A DNA stretch of 38,804 nucleotides, taken from the NCBI GenBank assembly GCA_020831625.1, contig JAFIGD010000046.1, positions 1 to 38,804 on the forward strand, written 5' to 3'. Under the pieces are notes generated by a model. It saw nothing but the letters and a program-made list of their open reading frames with translations. It searched no databases and had not been told where the DNA came from. The translations under genes were made by a program, and so were the position numbers. Positions 17,337-26,122 of this stretch are shown in pieces (the stretch's first letter is position 1; every line of letters starts with the position of its first letter). The stretch is from Verrucomicrobiota bacterium (GTDB lineage Bacteria > Verrucomicrobiota > Kiritimatiellia > SS1-B-03-39 > UBA6053).

Positions 17337-18157
17337 CCTACCCCACATCACATCAACCTGCGCACAAATGTAGCCGTGGATTTACGCTCATTGAGATGCT
17401 GGTGGTGATCACGATCATCATCATTCTTGCATCCCTCCTGCAACCGGGCATTCAGAACGCTCTGGAGCGGGGACGCCTGGCGGGTTGCATGAGCAATCTA
17501 CGCCAGCAGGGGATCGCGGTGATGGCCTTCGCGGCCGAAAACAACCAGAGTCTGCCGACCCATCAGTCCCGCCCGGCATCCGGGCATAACCGTTGGGGGC
17601 ACGAGAATATTGGGTGGGAACAGGCATTGATCCGATATCTCGACGATTCTGAACCTGGTGATGCGAACGAGGCCACAGGAAACGCGGCGTTTATCTGTCC
17701 CTCCAGCAGCATCCGATGGAATTCCGGCACCCGCAGATATCTGCACCGGGGTGTCGTGTCCGGGGCCTCCAGCAATGCCTACTCCGGACTGTATTATAAT
17801 TATCAGGCGTCCCCCTTAAACACCGATCGCGCCAATCCGAATCCCTCCCTGTTACGAATGAATTTTTATGCGCGGCCGTCCTCACAGCCCTTGCAGTGGT
17901 GTTCCCAGCGTTTTTCAACAGATCCAACCATTCCCTACAACACCAATACCCTTGCGGCACTCAGCTGGCATCCCCGGGGGCGGCCCACCCTGTTTATGGA
18001 TGGAAGCGCTCTCCTGCTCACCCGTTCAATTCACAACACCCTCGGGGAACAGGTCATGGTGAGGGCAAACCATCCCGACAATATAAATCACAGTGCCGAG
18101 ATGGGGGTTTGGGGAAATGCGGGTGCCTTCAGTTTACGTCTCAGGGAGGAACTCTGA
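17333..18157 (+). CDS. H-X9-DG pseudopilin-like protein
   Basis: A 274-residue protein with a type IV prepilin N-terminus: a short basic leader, then G/FTLIEML with the conserved glutamate at position 5 of the mature chain and a long hydrophobic helix (VVITIIIILASLL). The C-terminal part carries the H-x9-DG motif (HPRGRPTLFMDG) typical of the numerous PVC-phylum pseudopilins. It is translationally coupled to the GH94 gene (ATGA overlap), with GAGGTGA as Shine-Dalgarno. A pilB-type ATPase lies 19 kb away in the window and may serve the same type II-like secretion apparatus. The reason for a pseudopilin inside a glycosidase operon is not known; it may help secrete or display glycan-active proteins. 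Confidence 0.85.
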   Translation: MTYPTSHQPAHKCSRGFTLIEMLVVITIIIILASLLQPGIQNALERGRLAGCMSNLRQQGIAVMAFAAENNQSLPTHQSRPASGHNRWGHENIGWEQALIRYLDDSEPGDANEATGNAAFICPSSSIRWNSGTRRYLHRGVVSGASSNAYSGLYYNYQASPLNTDRANPNPSLLRMNFYARPSSQPLQWCSQRFSTDPTIPYNTNTLAALSWHPRGRPTLFMDGSALLLTRSIHNTLGEQVMVRANHPDNINHSAEMGVWGNAGAFSLRLREEL

Positions 18158-18160
18158 GCC

Positions 18161-18841
18161 ATGTTCACACTCCTCCTGATGCTCTTTTTGCTTCTCTCCC
18201 TTGGAGTTCTTCTTTTCCTGAAGTCTAAACCGGGGCTCAAACCTGTTGCCTTTGCACTTCCCGTCATCGCCTTGCTGCTTTTCATGTTCCGGCCGGCCCC
18301 CTCAACCAACCGGCGCCCGCAGACCGACCGCAGATTTCAGCAGGAGCTGGCCCGGATCACCGGAAGCCATCTGGCCATGTCGTTAACATCGCATTTGCCT
18401 TCCCGAAGTTCTGTGTTGATCCTTCACCCGGAGAGGCGTTCACACGTGTTTCAACAAATTCAAGGCCGGCATTTTCTGGCGGGAATCGAAAGCGGCCTTG
18501 AAACGCACGCAGGTGCGGTCCACGTGTTTCCGGTTCAAGAAGAGCTTTATATAAACACCCAAACCCTGCGTCGGGCTCTATCGCAATATGAGGGTGTGAA
18601 CGGCCTGATCCTGATCGGCATGCAAATCATGGCAGATCCTGATCTGCGCTCCTTATCCTTGCCGCCCATGGTGCTCAGCGACCTCGGCGATCCGGGCAGC
18701 TCGGAATGGGCCCTGCAAAACGGCGTTGCGAAGGCGGCGCTCTTTAGCAAAGACTCCGCTGAACAGCTCCCCGAAAGGCCCGGCCCGGAGGCATACTTCA
18801 CCTCGCGGTATGAAATCCGAACCGTCTCCGATTTGCAATGA
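18161..18841 (+). CDS. Membrane-anchored protein of unknown function
   Basis: A 226-residue protein I do not recognise. Two hydrophobic helices (about residues 2-20 and 26-44) are followed by a ~170-residue soluble domain. Its alternating beta and alpha pattern (SSVLILHPERR, VHVFPVQEE, GLILIGMQI, PMVLSDLGDP) suggests a Rossmann-like or periplasmic-binding-like fold. It starts 3 bp after the pseudopilin stop, with AGGGAGGA a little upstream, so the two are probably co-translated and may form a unit. A sensor or assembly partner for the pseudopilin are both possible. The next gene is convergent, with only 27 bp between and no evident terminator. Confidence 0.75.
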   Translation: MFTLLLMLFLLLSLGVLLFLKSKPGLKPVAFALPVIALLLFMFRPAPSTNRRPQTDRRFQQELARITGSHLAMSLTSHLPSRSSVLILHPERRSHVFQQIQGRHFLAGIESGLETHAGAVHVFPVQEELYINTQTLRRALSQYEGVNGLILIGMQIMADPDLRSLSLPPMVLSDLGDPGSSEWALQNGVAKAALFSKDSAEQLPERPGPEAYFTSRYEIRTVSDLQ

Positions 18842-18868
18842 GGGCCGGGATCGAAATCTAATCAATCC

Positions 18869-21586
18869 TCAGTCGTCAAACCGGACGATTCCCCAGTGCC
18901 GGGGGCCGGCGAGGAGTTTGTCGTCTTTGGTGTCCGGCCAGGCCGCACGGAGATTCATCAGGGTCGGAGTTCCGTTTTGCATGGACAACGCCATGCGCCA
19001 CGTTTCCCCAGCCCGGGGAACAGCGCCCAGCACTTCTGCAGGGACAAATGCACTCAGCATGAGTTTGCCGTCTTCATGCGTGACGTGTGAGCGCACCTCC
19101 GGATGATCCTGGATGTTCCCCGCGCCGGGATGGGTCCGTCCGCGCCATTGGCCCACCCATCCGCGCCAACCGCCCGGGGCAGGCACCGGCTGCAGCCAAA
19201 AGTGGCGGTCAATCGAAGCCCATTCATCCGGTCCCTCAGCGTCGGGCCGAACAAACCATTCCATGTTTTGTGCCGTCCAAAACCATTCGGGGTCGAGGTC
19301 ATACACCGTATCCGCCGAAAACCGCACCGCCAGATACAGCCCTTTCGGCGACCAGGCCACCGCCGCTTCGGGAGCCATCCGGTCCACATGCAACCAGGTC
19401 GCGTTCCAGCGGGCTTCTTCCGGCCACGCCTCCCATCCGTCTTCCAGTGAAAGCGTGTCCACACGCGGCACCGACACCTGCGCCGGACGCAGCCAGACGG
19501 TTTGCCGGCCCCCTCCGTCCAGGAGCAGATTGAGCGGGACAGGTCCGGAAGCGTTGCTCAGTGCGGCAAACTGAACCTCCACCGACCCGCCGGTTCCCAG
19601 TTCCCAGGTGGAGGGGGTAACCGTCCCCAGAGCCGGATCCACCTCCACCCTTCCGCTCGCCGGGGTTCCGCGGCTGCGCGCAAGCGTGACCGGCGTAGCC
19701 TGCCCCGGATGGTAAGCGGGAGCCTCAACGCTCAACGCCGGTTGAACATACACCCGAACCGGCCACGTCCGTTCCCATCCCCCGCCTTCAGCCACAAGCG
19801 AAAGCGTATAGGCCCCGGGGTCCAGACTCAGGCGCGGTCTAACCGATACCGTCCATTCATCCGGTCCCTTCACAATGGAAACACCCCAATCCTCCGCAGC
19901 CGCGTCCAAACGGACGGTGTGAGCTTGCCCCGCCGGATCTTCAAGCACCCATTCCACCGTGTCCTCCACCGGAACATGCTGAATCCGGTGTGACGTGAAC
20001 GCCACCCGCCGCATCGCCTCCCATGATGCCGGCCACGCATCAAAATGGTAATAGGCCACGGTGTCCTTCAGCACCGTGCCCGCTTCGATCGCATTTCCGT
20101 ATTGATCATAGGCCCGCCGGGCCTGGCGCAGTGCCTCCGGGGCAGGATGCTCCCCCTCCACCGCCCAGACCGTTGCCACCCCGCCGCCCGACGGCCGGTC
20201 CCATAAGAGACACCAAATGTCTGGATGTCCCAAATCAATAGTGCCTCCGTGTTCCGTGGCCGCAGTCTGCGCCGACAGCGCCGCAAGAGTCGCCGCGCTG
20301 GGCCGCAACATCCCCTGCGGATCAATAATGCCACTGGAGGCAAAACGGATGGGTCCCTCATCGACATCCCGGTCATAAAACCAGAAAATTTTATCCACCC
20401 CCGCCCAACGGGACAGCAGATAGATGCGCGGCAGCCAGACCGCCTGCAGGCGTTCGCCGACCGCCGGTCCGTAGTGGACATCCCAGCCCGTCTCCGTAAT
20501 CCACACCTCATGTCCCCGCGCCTTGAACATGCGCACATAGTCCCGGATACGGTCCAGCACCAGGGAGTCATTCGACCTTCGCTCCCCGCCCACATTAGTG
20601 TCGCGCCTGGCCTTTTCAGGCGCCACGGTTCCCGTGTAAATATGAATGCATGAAGCCCAGAAATCGTCGGGATCCGTCAGGGCCAACACCTCTTTCATCG
20701 CCTCCGGATACATAAACTGGTCACCCGCCAGCACCAGGCGTTGTCCCCGACCCGCCTGGCGGAGTCCGGCACTGGCGGCCCGGATGAATTGGGAATAATT
20801 CTTTGGATCATGCACATGACCCGGGAAAAAGGTCTCCTCTTCATTCCCGGCCTGGAACCACCCCTTGTCCGGAAAATGATTTCCGATGCGCATAAAGGTT
20901 TCCTGCACTTGACCGGGGTCGTCCATCCAGCGTTGCCGGTCCCCGGTAACGAACACCTTCTGAATACAGGGCAGCGTCAAGACGCCTGCGGCGCGGGCCG
21001 CATCCAGGCGCTTCAGAAAGTCCTCGCCCTGCGGGGTCGTGGTGCCGTGGTTCCCCCGCCCGTACCAGCCCCAGACATAGTCACGCGCCCAGTGAATGCC
21101 CAGACGCGCGAATAAGTCCCAGTCCGCCCACTGGTGGGTGTTGATCCCGACAAAAGAACGCATCCGTTCCGCCTCCGTTCGCGGCGGCATCGGGAGAATC
21201 CGCACCATGCGCTGCAAGGCCTCGGCAAGCACCGCCCCGTCCGCGGCACGCTCCAGACGAGCCTCCAGCACAAAGCCCCCGAATGCCGTCAGACGCAGCG
21301 TCCGCTCCTCCGTCCAGACCTCCTGGCCTGCAGGGACCGACACATCCCGCAAATCCCAGTCCGACACCTCCGCCCCGTCGGCGGTCACCAGCCGCTGGCG
21401 GAGCCGGTATTCTCCAGAGGATGGGGTCTCAATCCGAAACCGGACCCGCACATTCCCCGCATCATCCGCAAGGCCGCGCGGACTCAGCATCTCAACCTCC
21501 AACCCGGTCTGCGCAAACGCGCCCGCGCCCACGCCAAACGAACACACAAGCAACAAGACTTCAAACACACGGGATTTTAAAAACAT
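18869..21586 (-). CDS. Large secreted clan-A-like glycoside hydrolase with C-terminal CBM9-like domain
   Basis: A 905-residue exported protein. A signal peptide (MFLKSRVFEVLLLVCSFG, ending AFAQ) is followed by a beta-sandwich (to ~130) and a TIM barrel (~140-470) that opens FVGINTHQWAD. The likely acid/base is in QAGNEE (E249) and the nucleophile in WITETGWD (E365), the spacing expected of clan GH-A retaining enzymes. Beta domains follow, then a C-terminal region that resembles a CBM9-like module (AAVAWSPKGLYLAVRFSAD, WRMALSMQNG). It is distantly related to the two proteins encoded next door. The start is chosen at the ATG with AGGAG seven bases upstream. The operator at 21671-21680 lies 85 bp upstream. 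The substrate is unknown; no exact GH family is claimed. Confidence 0.8.
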   Translation of the reverse strand: MFLKSRVFEVLLLVCSFGVGAGAFAQTGLEVEMLSPRGLADDAGNVRVRFRIETPSSGEYRLRQRLVTADGAEVSDWDLRDVSVPAGQEVWTEERTLRLTAFGGFVLEARLERAADGAVLAEALQRMVRILPMPPRTEAERMRSFVGINTHQWADWDLFARLGIHWARDYVWGWYGRGNHGTTTPQGEDFLKRLDAARAAGVLTLPCIQKVFVTGDRQRWMDDPGQVQETFMRIGNHFPDKGWFQAGNEEETFFPGHVHDPKNYSQFIRAASAGLRQAGRGQRLVLAGDQFMYPEAMKEVLALTDPDDFWASCIHIYTGTVAPEKARRDTNVGGERRSNDSLVLDRIRDYVRMFKARGHEVWITETGWDVHYGPAVGERLQAVWLPRIYLLSRWAGVDKIFWFYDRDVDEGPIRFASSGIIDPQGMLRPSAATLAALSAQTAATEHGGTIDLGHPDIWCLLWDRPSGGGVATVWAVEGEHPAPEALRQARRAYDQYGNAIEAGTVLKDTVAYYHFDAWPASWEAMRRVAFTSHRIQHVPVEDTVEWVLEDPAGQAHTVRLDAAAEDWGVSIVKGPDEWTVSVRPRLSLDPGAYTLSLVAEGGGWERTWPVRVYVQPALSVEAPAYHPGQATPVTLARSRGTPASGRVEVDPALGTVTPSTWELGTGGSVEVQFAALSNASGPVPLNLLLDGGGRQTVWLRPAQVSVPRVDTLSLEDGWEAWPEEARWNATWLHVDRMAPEAAVAWSPKGLYLAVRFSADTVYDLDPEWFWTAQNMEWFVRPDAEGPDEWASIDRHFWLQPVPAPGGWRGWVGQWRGRTHPGAGNIQDHPEVRSHVTHEDGKLMLSAFVPAEVLGAVPRAGETWRMALSMQNGTPTLMNLRAAWPDTKDDKLLAGPRHWGIVRFDD

Positions 21587-21670
21587 TACCAATCTCCTGA
21601 ACGGGTTCCATAATAGACTTGATCAAGCGAAGCACCCCAGGGCGCACACGTCAAACCAAGCCACGAATCA

Positions 21671-21680
21671 TCATATCAGA
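21671..21680 (-). promoter_or_regulatory. Operator copy 3 (TCATATCAGA), for the 18869-21586 glycosidase
   Basis: An exact match between the two minus-strand glycosidase genes, 85 bp upstream of the ATG at 21586. Downstream of it (minus strand) TTGACG begins 26 bp from the element start and a good TATTAT box begins 65 bp from it. The two boxes do not form a normally spaced pair with each other. Confidence 0.75.
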
Positions 21681-21715
21681 TACCGAGAAAGGGCCGGAGT
21701 ATCTGCCGCCATCCC

Positions 21716-24709
21716 CTACTCCACTTCTACAAGCGTGAGCCAGTGGATATGCGCCATGCCTTCGACGCCGAGGATAAGGGTTTGCGCTTCCGCAAGCTCA
21801 ATCTCCAGCCCTATCGTGGTGGCTTCACGGGGAGTATCGGGCACAACGTGAATGGCGATCTGCTCTCCGTCAACATTCAGAGTGAGCGTTTCCCGCTCGC
21901 CCATGGGGGCGGCACTAAGTTCAAGGCGGTAGCGGCCCGGATCCACGTTAAAGCGGAAGGTCTGACCGTTCCGGAAGCGCACGGAGTCGCGGTTCAGCGG
22001 ACCGGGAATCCAGTGTTTGTCTTCGTTCAACATGGCGGCGGGTTGAAAGCCGTGACCCTTGTCCGCGTCATACAGATCGTCGTGCAGCACCGGAGTGAAG
22101 GTCCGCACATCGCCAAGGGTGAGGGTGCCGACAAACTCACGCCCTCCGAAATCGAAAAGATAGACTTGGCGCTCCTGATCGCGGGCCATGCGGGCCTGAC
22201 GAGCAGCTTCGCGGGCCTGTGCGGCCTCGGCCCGGCGCTGCCACTCCGCCGGCAGGGTCTCCAGAGCCACATAACGGGGAAAAGGCGTCAGGGTCACCCG
22301 CTCTCCCGCCGCAACCGTGGTTTTGGCGCTGAAAGAATCCGTAACCTCACCGGCGCCGAAATCCAGTTCGGCGGTGCCGGTGACGGTCCAGGCGGTTAGG
22401 AGGGGTTTGCCGTTGCGCTGCCAGAGGTAGACCCAGACATCCGGGTTGTCAGTGAGCAGCCGCAGCGCGCGTCCGGGGCCCACGCCCTCGAATTCGCGAA
22501 TGAGGGTGGCGTAGGTGAAGTAGGCGGGGCGCAGCGAGTGATCATTCCGCGCCAGTCCCGCGCCGGCGTGCATCGACTCGGTGCTGCCGCTTTCGCGGTA
22601 GATGAAGACCTTGTCCACGCCGGCGGCCAGGAGCAGGAGGGTCACCCGCGGAAGTTTCATGGCCTGTTCCCGTTCACCCAAACCGATGGGGCCGCCGACA
22701 TCGTAGCCGGTTTCGGTGATCCAGACTTCTTTGTCCGGTGCATGGCGGTTCCGCCAGTCGGTAAGTTCGCGAATGCGTTCGGGAAAGGTGGGCATGCCCT
22801 CGATGGGACGCCCGGATCGGTTGGCGTTGGGATCCCGGGTGGCGACTTCGGGGTCCTGCCTTCCACTGTAGTAATGCACGGTGATGAGGTCGGTGAAGTC
22901 CAGCGGCGTTTTTCCGTCCGCGTAGGTATGGGTGCGCAGCTCATTGACGAGGCTGACCCCGATGCCGGCGTAGCCCGCGTGGGCGACCCTTGCCCCGGGG
23001 TCGGCCCGCTTCACGCCCTCGGCCCCCTGCCGGAAGAGTTCATAGTACTGGGCCATGCTTCCCACCCAGGGAGCCCAGGTCGGGCCGACCAGATTGGGCT
23101 CGTTCCACAACTGGAAGACGGAGATCTGACCCAGCCCCGTCGTTTTGTCAGGCGTGCGCAGCGTGTCCTCGGGCACCGCCCGGGACCCGTAGCGCGCGGC
23201 GAGCTGATAAATGGCCTCGCCGTAATCCGCATAATCGTTGGGCGGCCAGGAATGGCGGTTTCGGGTCACATCCGCCGGAGCGGAGGTGGACCAGGCCGGG
23301 ACCTGGAAGGTGTAGGGCAGCACCTGCATGCCTCGCTTGTGATATTCCTCCACAAACACATCGTGCCGCACATGCCATGGCGCGATGGAGCCGTCGAAGG
23401 CAAAATGGTCCGGCGCATTGCTGAACATCTGCCATTTCATATTTTCAAACCGGATCCAGCCGACGCCAAGCCGGCGGTTGATGTCAAAAAAGTCAAACGA
23501 GGAGGCGTTCATGCCGAAGCGGGAATCATCCGGCAGGGTTTCGAGGATGCGCGGGAGGGTGAAATGGCTGCGGGACAGGATCTGTCGGAACCCGTCTCCC
23601 TCCACCCGCGCCTCCATCAGATAAGCACCCGGATCGATCTTCACAACAGGAAGCGCGGCCCAGACAAACGCGCCGGCGGGCACCTCCAACTCCAGCGTGC
23701 CCTCTCGGAGAGCGGGGCCGAGCTCCGCAAAGGCAAAATCCTCATCGCGGACGCCCTCGAAAACCCGGAGCTGCTGCGGCAGCCTCAGGAAATTCAGAGA
23801 CTCCCCCTGTTTGTGGTAGCGCAGGCGGATAAAACGAGCCTTGAACGGAGTCGGGACCGACAGATTTTGCTCGCCCCATTTTTTGTGAAGGTCCAGATTT
23901 TGCAGTCCCGGGACCGGCGCGAAGCTCTCCCCGTCCTGCGAGGCTGCAATGTCCAAATTCCAGATCCAGTTGGCGTCCCCGGCGCGGTACTGCAGGTGGG
24001 TAATCCGACGGGATGCGCCAAGATCCACATAGTGAAACGCCTCGGTGTAGCCGGGGTCGTTGATACGGCGGTCCAAACCGGTGAAAGGGCTTCCGTCGGT
24101 GAGCGAGCCGTCATCAATTCGCTCCCCGTTGACCACAACCCAGCTCGTACAACCCCCGACGCGGTTCAAGCCGTGGACAGGATGGGGGATGTCGGGCTCA
24201 ATCCATTCCGGGTTGGAACCCAGCCGATACGTCACGTGCAGCCTGCGGGGGGCGTTGGTCGGGTTTTCCAGCAAAACCGCGGCCTGAAGGGCCTCGCCGG
24301 GCTCCACATCCGGCGCACCATGCAGGACGGCGCGCAGGGTTCGCTCCGCCTCCGGCAGGCGGGCGCGCCCCACCAGGGCATCCACGGTATGTACCCACAA
24401 GCCAACGGCGGTCAGCTCGCCCCGCAGTCCCGACACCAGCACAAAATCCCCTTTGCCGGAGTTGATTTGGGATTCGCCCTCAAACCGCAGCGCATGCGAG
24501 CCCAGTTTGGGTGCCGGATCGGCAACCGGCACCGCGCGGGCCCGCGTCATCCGCCAGGCACCCGTGTTGGGGATATCCCCGGCACTCAGCATCGGATTAA
24601 GCAGCCGCAGGGATTCGCCGGGCCGCGCCGTCAACACACTTCCCTGCGGCACGACCGCGCAGGCCAATGCCGCCCACATCATCAAAAAATAAACAAGGAG
24701 CTTCTTCAT
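21716..24709 (-). CDS. Very large secreted clan-A-like glycosidase with discoidin-like domain (paralogue 1)
   Basis: A 997-residue exported protein with the signal peptide MKKLLVYFLMMWAALACA. An N-terminal beta domain (~30-180) is followed by a discoidin/F5-F8-like carbohydrate-binding region (~190-320; HYVDLGASRRITHLQYRAGD, ARFIRLRYHKQG), a beta linker and a TIM barrel (~395-745). The barrel has acid/base WNEPN (E537) and nucleophile WITETGYD (E666). A helical spacer (~820-845, many Ala and Arg) leads to a C-terminal malectin-like module (VYLFDFGG; YRLELSAAP). It is a clear paralogue of the divergent gene at 26123-29359, including LFQ/TFQ-xP-W and AHAGYAG or ATAGFAG stretches. GAGAG precedes the ATG. 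The substrate is unknown. Confidence 0.82.
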   Translation of the reverse strand: MKKLLVYFLMMWAALACAVVPQGSVLTARPGESLRLLNPMLSAGDIPNTGAWRMTRARAVPVADPAPKLGSHALRFEGESQINSGKGDFVLVSGLRGELTAVGLWVHTVDALVGRARLPEAERTLRAVLHGAPDVEPGEALQAAVLLENPTNAPRRLHVTYRLGSNPEWIEPDIPHPVHGLNRVGGCTSWVVVNGERIDDGSLTDGSPFTGLDRRINDPGYTEAFHYVDLGASRRITHLQYRAGDANWIWNLDIAASQDGESFAPVPGLQNLDLHKKWGEQNLSVPTPFKARFIRLRYHKQGESLNFLRLPQQLRVFEGVRDEDFAFAELGPALREGTLELEVPAGAFVWAALPVVKIDPGAYLMEARVEGDGFRQILSRSHFTLPRILETLPDDSRFGMNASSFDFFDINRRLGVGWIRFENMKWQMFSNAPDHFAFDGSIAPWHVRHDVFVEEYHKRGMQVLPYTFQVPAWSTSAPADVTRNRHSWPPNDYADYGEAIYQLAARYGSRAVPEDTLRTPDKTTGLGQISVFQLWNEPNLVGPTWAPWVGSMAQYYELFRQGAEGVKRADPGARVAHAGYAGIGVSLVNELRTHTYADGKTPLDFTDLITVHYYSGRQDPEVATRDPNANRSGRPIEGMPTFPERIRELTDWRNRHAPDKEVWITETGYDVGGPIGLGEREQAMKLPRVTLLLLAAGVDKVFIYRESGSTESMHAGAGLARNDHSLRPAYFTYATLIREFEGVGPGRALRLLTDNPDVWVYLWQRNGKPLLTAWTVTGTAELDFGAGEVTDSFSAKTTVAAGERVTLTPFPRYVALETLPAEWQRRAEAAQAREAARQARMARDQERQVYLFDFGGREFVGTLTLGDVRTFTPVLHDDLYDADKGHGFQPAAMLNEDKHWIPGPLNRDSVRFRNGQTFRFNVDPGRYRLELSAAPMGERETLTLNVDGEQIAIHVVPDTPREATTIGLEIELAEAQTLILGVEGMAHIHWLTLVEVE

Positions 24710-24963
24710 ATTTGTCTCTCACATTGCAGGGGTTTGTGTTTCAAGCATCCCAACTTACACCCGGCCGCTTCGGGAAGGCAAGGCCTGATTCCCCGGGCCG
24801 GACCCGAACCGGCGTTCTTCGAAGAAACTCGCGCGAATATCTGATATGGCTTCCTTTCGGGCATTTGACTTTCAGGGGGGGCGGATTGAATACATTCAAC
24901 CATGAAACATTACCCCCACTTACAATAAAGGCGGAGAACTTCGCTGACCGCGCCCTGAACTTC
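24710..24963 (-). promoter_or_regulatory. Intergenic region upstream of paralogue 1, with operator-like site
   Basis: 254 bp with no gene, between the regulator stop and the glycosidase start. TCTGATATGG at 24840-24849 matches nine of ten operator positions, 130 bp from the ATG. On the minus strand TTGCCT and TAAGTT spaced 18 bp apart lie nearer the gene and might be a promoter. GC-rich inverted stretches (CCCCGGGCCGG) occur in between. Confidence 0.55.
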
Positions 24964-25950
24964 TTATTTCCGCCAGCCGGGGGCAAGATACACGTTGGGC
25001 GACAGGAGGCGCTGCTTCGCGGCGGAGGAATCGCCGTTCCGCCGCTTCCGGTAGATGGCAATGACCGCCTCCGCGATTTCGCTCCAGGGTATGGTCAACG
25101 CCGTCACCCCTGCATCCACCGCCCGGGTCTCATCACCATAGGCCACCATCGGAAACTCCGCACCCAGTATCTTCCGCGCCACCTCCGCCGATGTGTTGTT
25201 GCCGCAGAAAAGACAGTCGAAATGCCCCTGCGCCTGCAGCCGCCGGAACGAATCCTCAAAATTCTCATCTTCCCAGTCCTCGGTGTATTCCACCGCCATC
25301 GGTTCCCATAAACTTTTAAATCCCTCCAGAAGATCCGGCCAGGTGTTCGGGGTGCCCATCATCACCGCCGGACACGTAAAGGCTCCGTTCTTTTTCAGGA
25401 GCTGCGCGGCGCTGACCCCGGCGGAATACAAATCAACCGAAATGCTGTCGGTGAAGACCGAATTCAATCCCGGCTGCGGCTTGCGGTCGATCAACACACT
25501 GTAATGCACCACATCTGGAATATCATGCAAATCGTAATGACCGCCCCAAATCACGCAAAACCGGTCCGGCGGATACTCCGTGAACGCGTCCGCATAGTCG
25601 ATCACATAATCAATTTTCTCCTCGTGCAAACGCTCCTCGAGCAATTCTCTCAGAATTGCACCGAAACGGCGTTCCTCTGTTTTAGACGTGCCATGCAGAA
25701 TCAGAGCCATTCCTTTGGGCGGATGCTTCTCCGAGGCGACATAGGTGCCGCTGGCTTCCGTGCGGTGCAAATACCCCTCGTCACACAACTCACGGATGAG
25801 CCCGTGCGCCGTCTGATAAGAGATCTTGTACCGGCCGGCCAGCTCACGGTTCGACAAAAACCAATTGCCGGGGCGGCGGTGCCCCTCTTTGATTTTTTCA
25901 ATTAAAAGGGCTTTGACCTGTTCAACTCGGGCGGTTCGTTTTTTGGGCAT
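24964..25950 (-). CDS. AraR-like transcription regulator (GntR helix-turn-helix plus LacI-type sensor)
   Basis: A 328-residue regulator. Residues ~5-73 form a GntR-type winged helix-turn-helix (SNRELAGRYKISYQTAHGLIRELCDEGYLHR, then the wing GTYV). The rest resembles a LacI/periplasmic-binding effector domain (MALILHGTS at ~80, YSVLIDRKP, AAQLLKKNGAF, FDCLFCGNNTSAEVARKIL, PMVAYGDETRAVDAGVTALTIPW). The combination is that of AraR and of many sugar regulators in PVC bacteria. It lies between two paralogous glycosidases. An exact operator copy (26023-26032) sits 73 bp upstream in the divergent promoter, so autoregulation is likely. The ligand is presumably a sugar released by the locus; activation or repression cannot be told from sequence. 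Confidence 0.87.
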   Translation of the reverse strand: MPKKRTARVEQVKALLIEKIKEGHRRPGNWFLSNRELAGRYKISYQTAHGLIRELCDEGYLHRTEASGTYVASEKHPPKGMALILHGTSKTEERRFGAILRELLEERLHEEKIDYVIDYADAFTEYPPDRFCVIWGGHYDLHDIPDVVHYSVLIDRKPQPGLNSVFTDSISVDLYSAGVSAAQLLKKNGAFTCPAVMMGTPNTWPDLLEGFKSLWEPMAVEYTEDWEDENFEDSFRRLQAQGHFDCLFCGNNTSAEVARKILGAEFPMVAYGDETRAVDAGVTALTIPWSEIAEAVIAIYRKRRNGDSSAAKQRLLSPNVYLAPGWRK

Positions 25951-26022
25951 AATCAGTTATCCTACAAGGGTTCACATCTTAAAAACAAGTTCAATCCCTG
26001 AAAACAACCCATTGATTTCATA

Positions 26023-26032
26023 TCATATCAGA
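26023..26032 (+). promoter_or_regulatory. Operator copy 4 (TCATATCAGA), divergent regulator/glycosidase promoter
   Basis: An exact match, embedded in TTCATATCATATCAGAG so that a second shifted half-site is visible. It lies 91 bp before the + strand glycosidase and 73 bp before the regulator start, so it could control both directions. Confidence 0.78.
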
Positions 26033-26058
26033 GTTTCATACTCTTGGGTTCCAAACCC

Positions 26059-26087
26059 TTGCATATCCGAAATCCCCTCCCTAGGGT
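26059..26087 (+). promoter_or_regulatory. Candidate promoter of the 26123-31156 operon
   Basis: A TTGCAT -35 at 26059-26064 and a TAGGGT -10 at 26082-26087 are separated by 17 bp, with the ATG 35 bp downstream of the -10. The operator ends 26 bp before the -35. The boxes are poor matches to consensus, as expected of a promoter that needs an activator. Confidence 0.4.
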
Positions 26088-26122
26088 AAATTCACGTTGC
26101 AACCCCAACCAGGTCACACCCT

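Noticed and set aside
18842-18868. Bidirectional terminator between convergent genes
   Set aside because: The 27-bp gap has no stem-loop or T-tract.
22538-24844. A 768-codon + strand frame opposite paralogue 1 of the large glycosidases
   Set aside because: Antisense shadow; the minus strand has WNEP and TETG motifs and a signal peptide.
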